A stretch of 64,000 nt of DNA from Lachnospiraceae bacterium (lineage in GTDB: Bacteria > Bacillota > Clostridia > Lachnospirales > Lachnospiraceae), in assembly GCA_017431515.1 (NCBI GenBank), contig JAFRKV010000048.1, forward strand, positions 1 through 64,000, given 5' to 3'. Every line of letters starts with the position of its first letter. The first letter of the stretch is position 1. Under the pieces are notes generated by a model. That model made no database searches. It was not told the DNA's origin and worked only from the letters and a program-made list of their open reading frames with translations. Below, piece after piece: positions 62,277-64,000 of this stretch. Both the position numbers and the translations under genes were made by a program.

Positions 62277-62945
62277 ATGAGGATTCTGATCGTTGAGGAT
62301 GAATGTGCGCTGGCAGAGCTTGTTGCAGACAGGCTGAAGCGGGACAGATATACCGTTGACATCTCCAATGACGGGGAAGAGGGTCTTGACAATGCTCTTT
62401 CGGGAATCTATGACCTAATCATTCTGGACATTATGCTTCCCGGTATCGACGGGATCGAAATCCTGAAAGAGATCCGGAAAAACAATCTGGATGTGAAGGT
62501 GATCATGCTGACAGCCAGGACGGAGCTGGAGGACAGGCTTCTGGGATTCGGCAATGGTGCAAATGACTATGTTCCAAAGCCGTTTCATACCGAAGAGCTG
62601 GCGGCACGCGTGAATGCGCAGCTGAATGTCGGCAAGGCAGTCACGGACAGTATGACTTTTATGGATCTCACGCTGGACTACGGGTCTTCTTCCATCAGGA
62701 GCGAAGTGACCGGAGAAACTGTGGATGTGAATCATAAAGAATTTCAGCTGCTTGAATACTTTATGAACAACCCCGGGCGGATCCTGTCCCGGGACATGAT
62801 CTATGACCGGATCTGGGGAATGGACAGCGAAGCGCTCTCAAACAATCTGGAAGCATATATGTCATTCATACGCAAGAAACTCAGGATCATCGGCACGGAC
62901 GTGTCGATCAAAACTGTGCGGAATATGGGATATAAGATGGAATGA
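62277..62945 (+). CDS. OmpR-family response regulator
   Basis: This 222-residue regulator has a receiver domain (acidic pocket EDE at 7-9, phospho-acceptor D51 in LIILDIMLPG, Lys in NDYVPKPFH). A winged-helix DNA-binding domain follows (~125-222; FQLLEYFMNNPGRILSRDMIYDRIWGMDS). GGAGGTGA precedes ATG 62277. It overlaps the following kinase gene by four bases. It is divergent from ilvB. Target genes are unknown. Confidence 0.95.
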   Translation: MRILIVEDECALAELVADRLKRDRYTVDISNDGEEGLDNALSGIYDLIILDIMLPGIDGIEILKEIRKNNLDVKVIMLTARTELEDRLLGFGNGANDYVPKPFHTEELAARVNAQLNVGKAVTDSMTFMDLTLDYGSSSIRSEVTGETVDVNHKEFQLLEYFMNNPGRILSRDMIYDRIWGMDSEALSNNLEAYMSFIRKKLRIIGTDVSIKTVRNMGYKME

Positions 62946-64000
62946 AACAACTACGCAAAAAAACAACACTCACGTTATTTCTTATTTTTACGATCATGCT
63001 GATTGCGGTGCTGTCGCTCCTGAATGTCCGGAATTATAACAAGGAACATGAAGGCATCGAGAGAAGTCTGAACATCTTTGAGGACGGAGGATGGGAAAAA
63101 AACGGTCTGAGACCCGGTCAGAGAGAGGGGGCTTGGGAGCCTGCATTCAATCCCGGCGAGTGGAGGAATGCCATGATCATGGATCACGAGGTCTATACCG
63201 TAGAGATCCGTGACGGGGAAGTATCTCAGATCACCACCCACGGATATGAATCGGAGGACTTTGATGTGGAAGCAATCGCAGAGAGGATCATCAGCACTGA
63301 GCAGGGAGACTGCTTTGTGATCCCGAATCTGTATACCGGTGCGTATGCCTACAAATACCGGTATATGGATTCCATCGTGATCGTGAACAACGCAGAGCCT
63401 TCTCAAAGACTGAGGACATTGCTGCTGGAGTCGTTTCTCCTGTTTGCCATCGTCGAGGTGGGGCTCTATGTATTGTCCGGGATCATCACCAGGTGGCTGG
63501 TCGCGCCTGCGGAGAAAGCATTTTCAAAGCAGAAGGATTTCGTTGCGGACGCTTCGCATGAATTAAAAACCCCTCTTGCGGTCATCATGGCTTCGGCCGA
63601 CGAACTCGATGCCGGGGCAGGGAAACATGATCAGAACCAAAAATACATTGATCATATCCGGTACGAAACCGACAGGATGAACAGACTGATCCAGGGAATG
63701 CTCAATCTTTCCAGGCTTGAGGATGGGAACGAACAGATGTCATACAAAGAGGAAGATCTCTCCCGGATACTGGAGAAAAGCTGTCTGGCTTATGAGGGGG
63801 TTGCATTTGAGCAGGGCGTTGGGATCGCCGAAGAGATCGAGGAAAATCTGAGACTGCGATGCAGTAAAGAGGAGATTGAAAAAATGATCTCTACCATCTT
63901 GGACAATGCGGTCAAACACAGTGACCGGGATACCAGTATCAGAGTGTATGCCGCAAAGACCCGCGGAGGGATCCTGATCAAGATCATCAACACGGGAGAA
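62942..64000 (+). CDS. Sensor histidine kinase (truncated by window end)
   Basis: The first 353 residues of a membrane kinase are present. A basic start (MKQLRKKTTLTLFLIF) leads into a first transmembrane helix. An extracellular sensor of ~130 residues follows, with Trp-rich WEKNG/WEPA stretches and no known domain. A second helix lies near 160-185. The phosphorylation motif DASHELKTPLAVIMASADEL has H206, and an N-box (ILDNAVKHSD) is near 320. The window ends before the G-boxes. The start overlaps the response regulator (ATGA), so the two are a cognate pair. Confidence 0.93.
   Translation, partial: MKQLRKKTTLTLFLIFTIMLIAVLSLLNVRNYNKEHEGIERSLNIFEDGGWEKNGLRPGQREGAWEPAFNPGEWRNAMIMDHEVYTVEIRDGEVSQITTHGYESEDFDVEAIAERIISTEQGDCFVIPNLYTGAYAYKYRYMDSIVIVNNAEPSQRLRTLLLESFLLFAIVEVGLYVLSGIITRWLVAPAEKAFSKQKDFVADASHELKTPLAVIMASADELDAGAGKHDQNQKYIDHIRYETDRMNRLIQGMLNLSRLEDGNEQMSYKEEDLSRILEKSCLAYEGVAFEQGVGIAEEIEENLRLRCSKEEIEKMISTILDNAVKHSDRDTSIRVYAAKTRGGILIKIINTGE

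Overview
The window looks like chromosomal DNA from a Gram-positive anaerobe of the class Clostridia, probably Lachnospiraceae or a close relative. Supporting this are a sporulation-type sigma-H gene next to rlmB, both ClpC and ClpB, a CIRCE operator, a membrane-anchored cohesin beside a dockerin protein, a type 1B dihydroorotate dehydrogenase with its PyrK subunit, a clostridial-style IlvB, and several small zinc-ribbon or membrane families common in gut Clostridia. GC content is above 50% by eye. It is lower in the nuclease region near 31-32 kb and in the giant gene at 42-48 kb. I see no rRNA, tRNA, CRISPR array, prophage or insertion sequence. The genus assignment is inference.

Layout. 0.15-6.4 kb: rlmB, sigH, a GGDEF-EAL protein, a condensation-fold acyltransferase and a zinc-ribbon membrane protein. 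6.4-10.9 kb: a secreted SH3/glucosaminidase-like/dockerin protein followed by a membrane-anchored cohesin protein. 10.9-18.9 kb: clpC, a small conserved protein, radA, a cyclophilin, a membrane protein, a chemoreceptor and a zinc-ribbon membrane protein. 18.9-24.4 kb: a probable frameshifted small gene, CIRCE-controlled clpB, an NSS-family transporter and a YitT-family protein. 24.4-30.9 kb: a cloverleaf repeat, rarA, an aminotransferase, an AraC regulator and glycogen phosphorylase. 31-41 kb: an Rpn-type nuclease with a decayed tail duplicate, xylulokinase, a TPR lipoprotein, pyrC-pyrF and sbcD-sbcC. 41.1-49.5 kb: a GNAT enzyme, the second cloverleaf repeat, an 1878-residue protein with an embedded papain-like protease, and malQ on the minus strand. 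49.6-59.9 kb: pyrD-pyrK-pyrE-vanZ, a small membrane protein, a long M29 aminopeptidase, purE-purM-purN-purD, thyA and folA. 59.8-64 kb: ilvB-ilvN on the minus strand, then a response regulator and a histidine kinase cut by the window end.

How the genes work together. Most of the window is housekeeping: pyrimidine synthesis in two blocks, four purine steps, thymidylate and folate, branched-chain amino acids, glycogen breakdown (glgP, malQ), DNA repair (rarA, radA, sbcCD) and protein quality control (clpB, clpC, ppiB). The cohesin and dockerin genes probably form one surface assembly that tethers a wall-active enzyme.

The most unusual content is of three kinds. First, there are two 137-nt copies of a four-way-junction repeat whose stems differ by compensatory base changes. 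Second, the giant protein carries a plausible Cys-His-Asp protease triad flanked by four diverged copies of one repeat domain. Third, five genes have a -10 box only 6-8 nt before the start codon and no usual ribosome-binding site, which suggests leaderless mRNAs.
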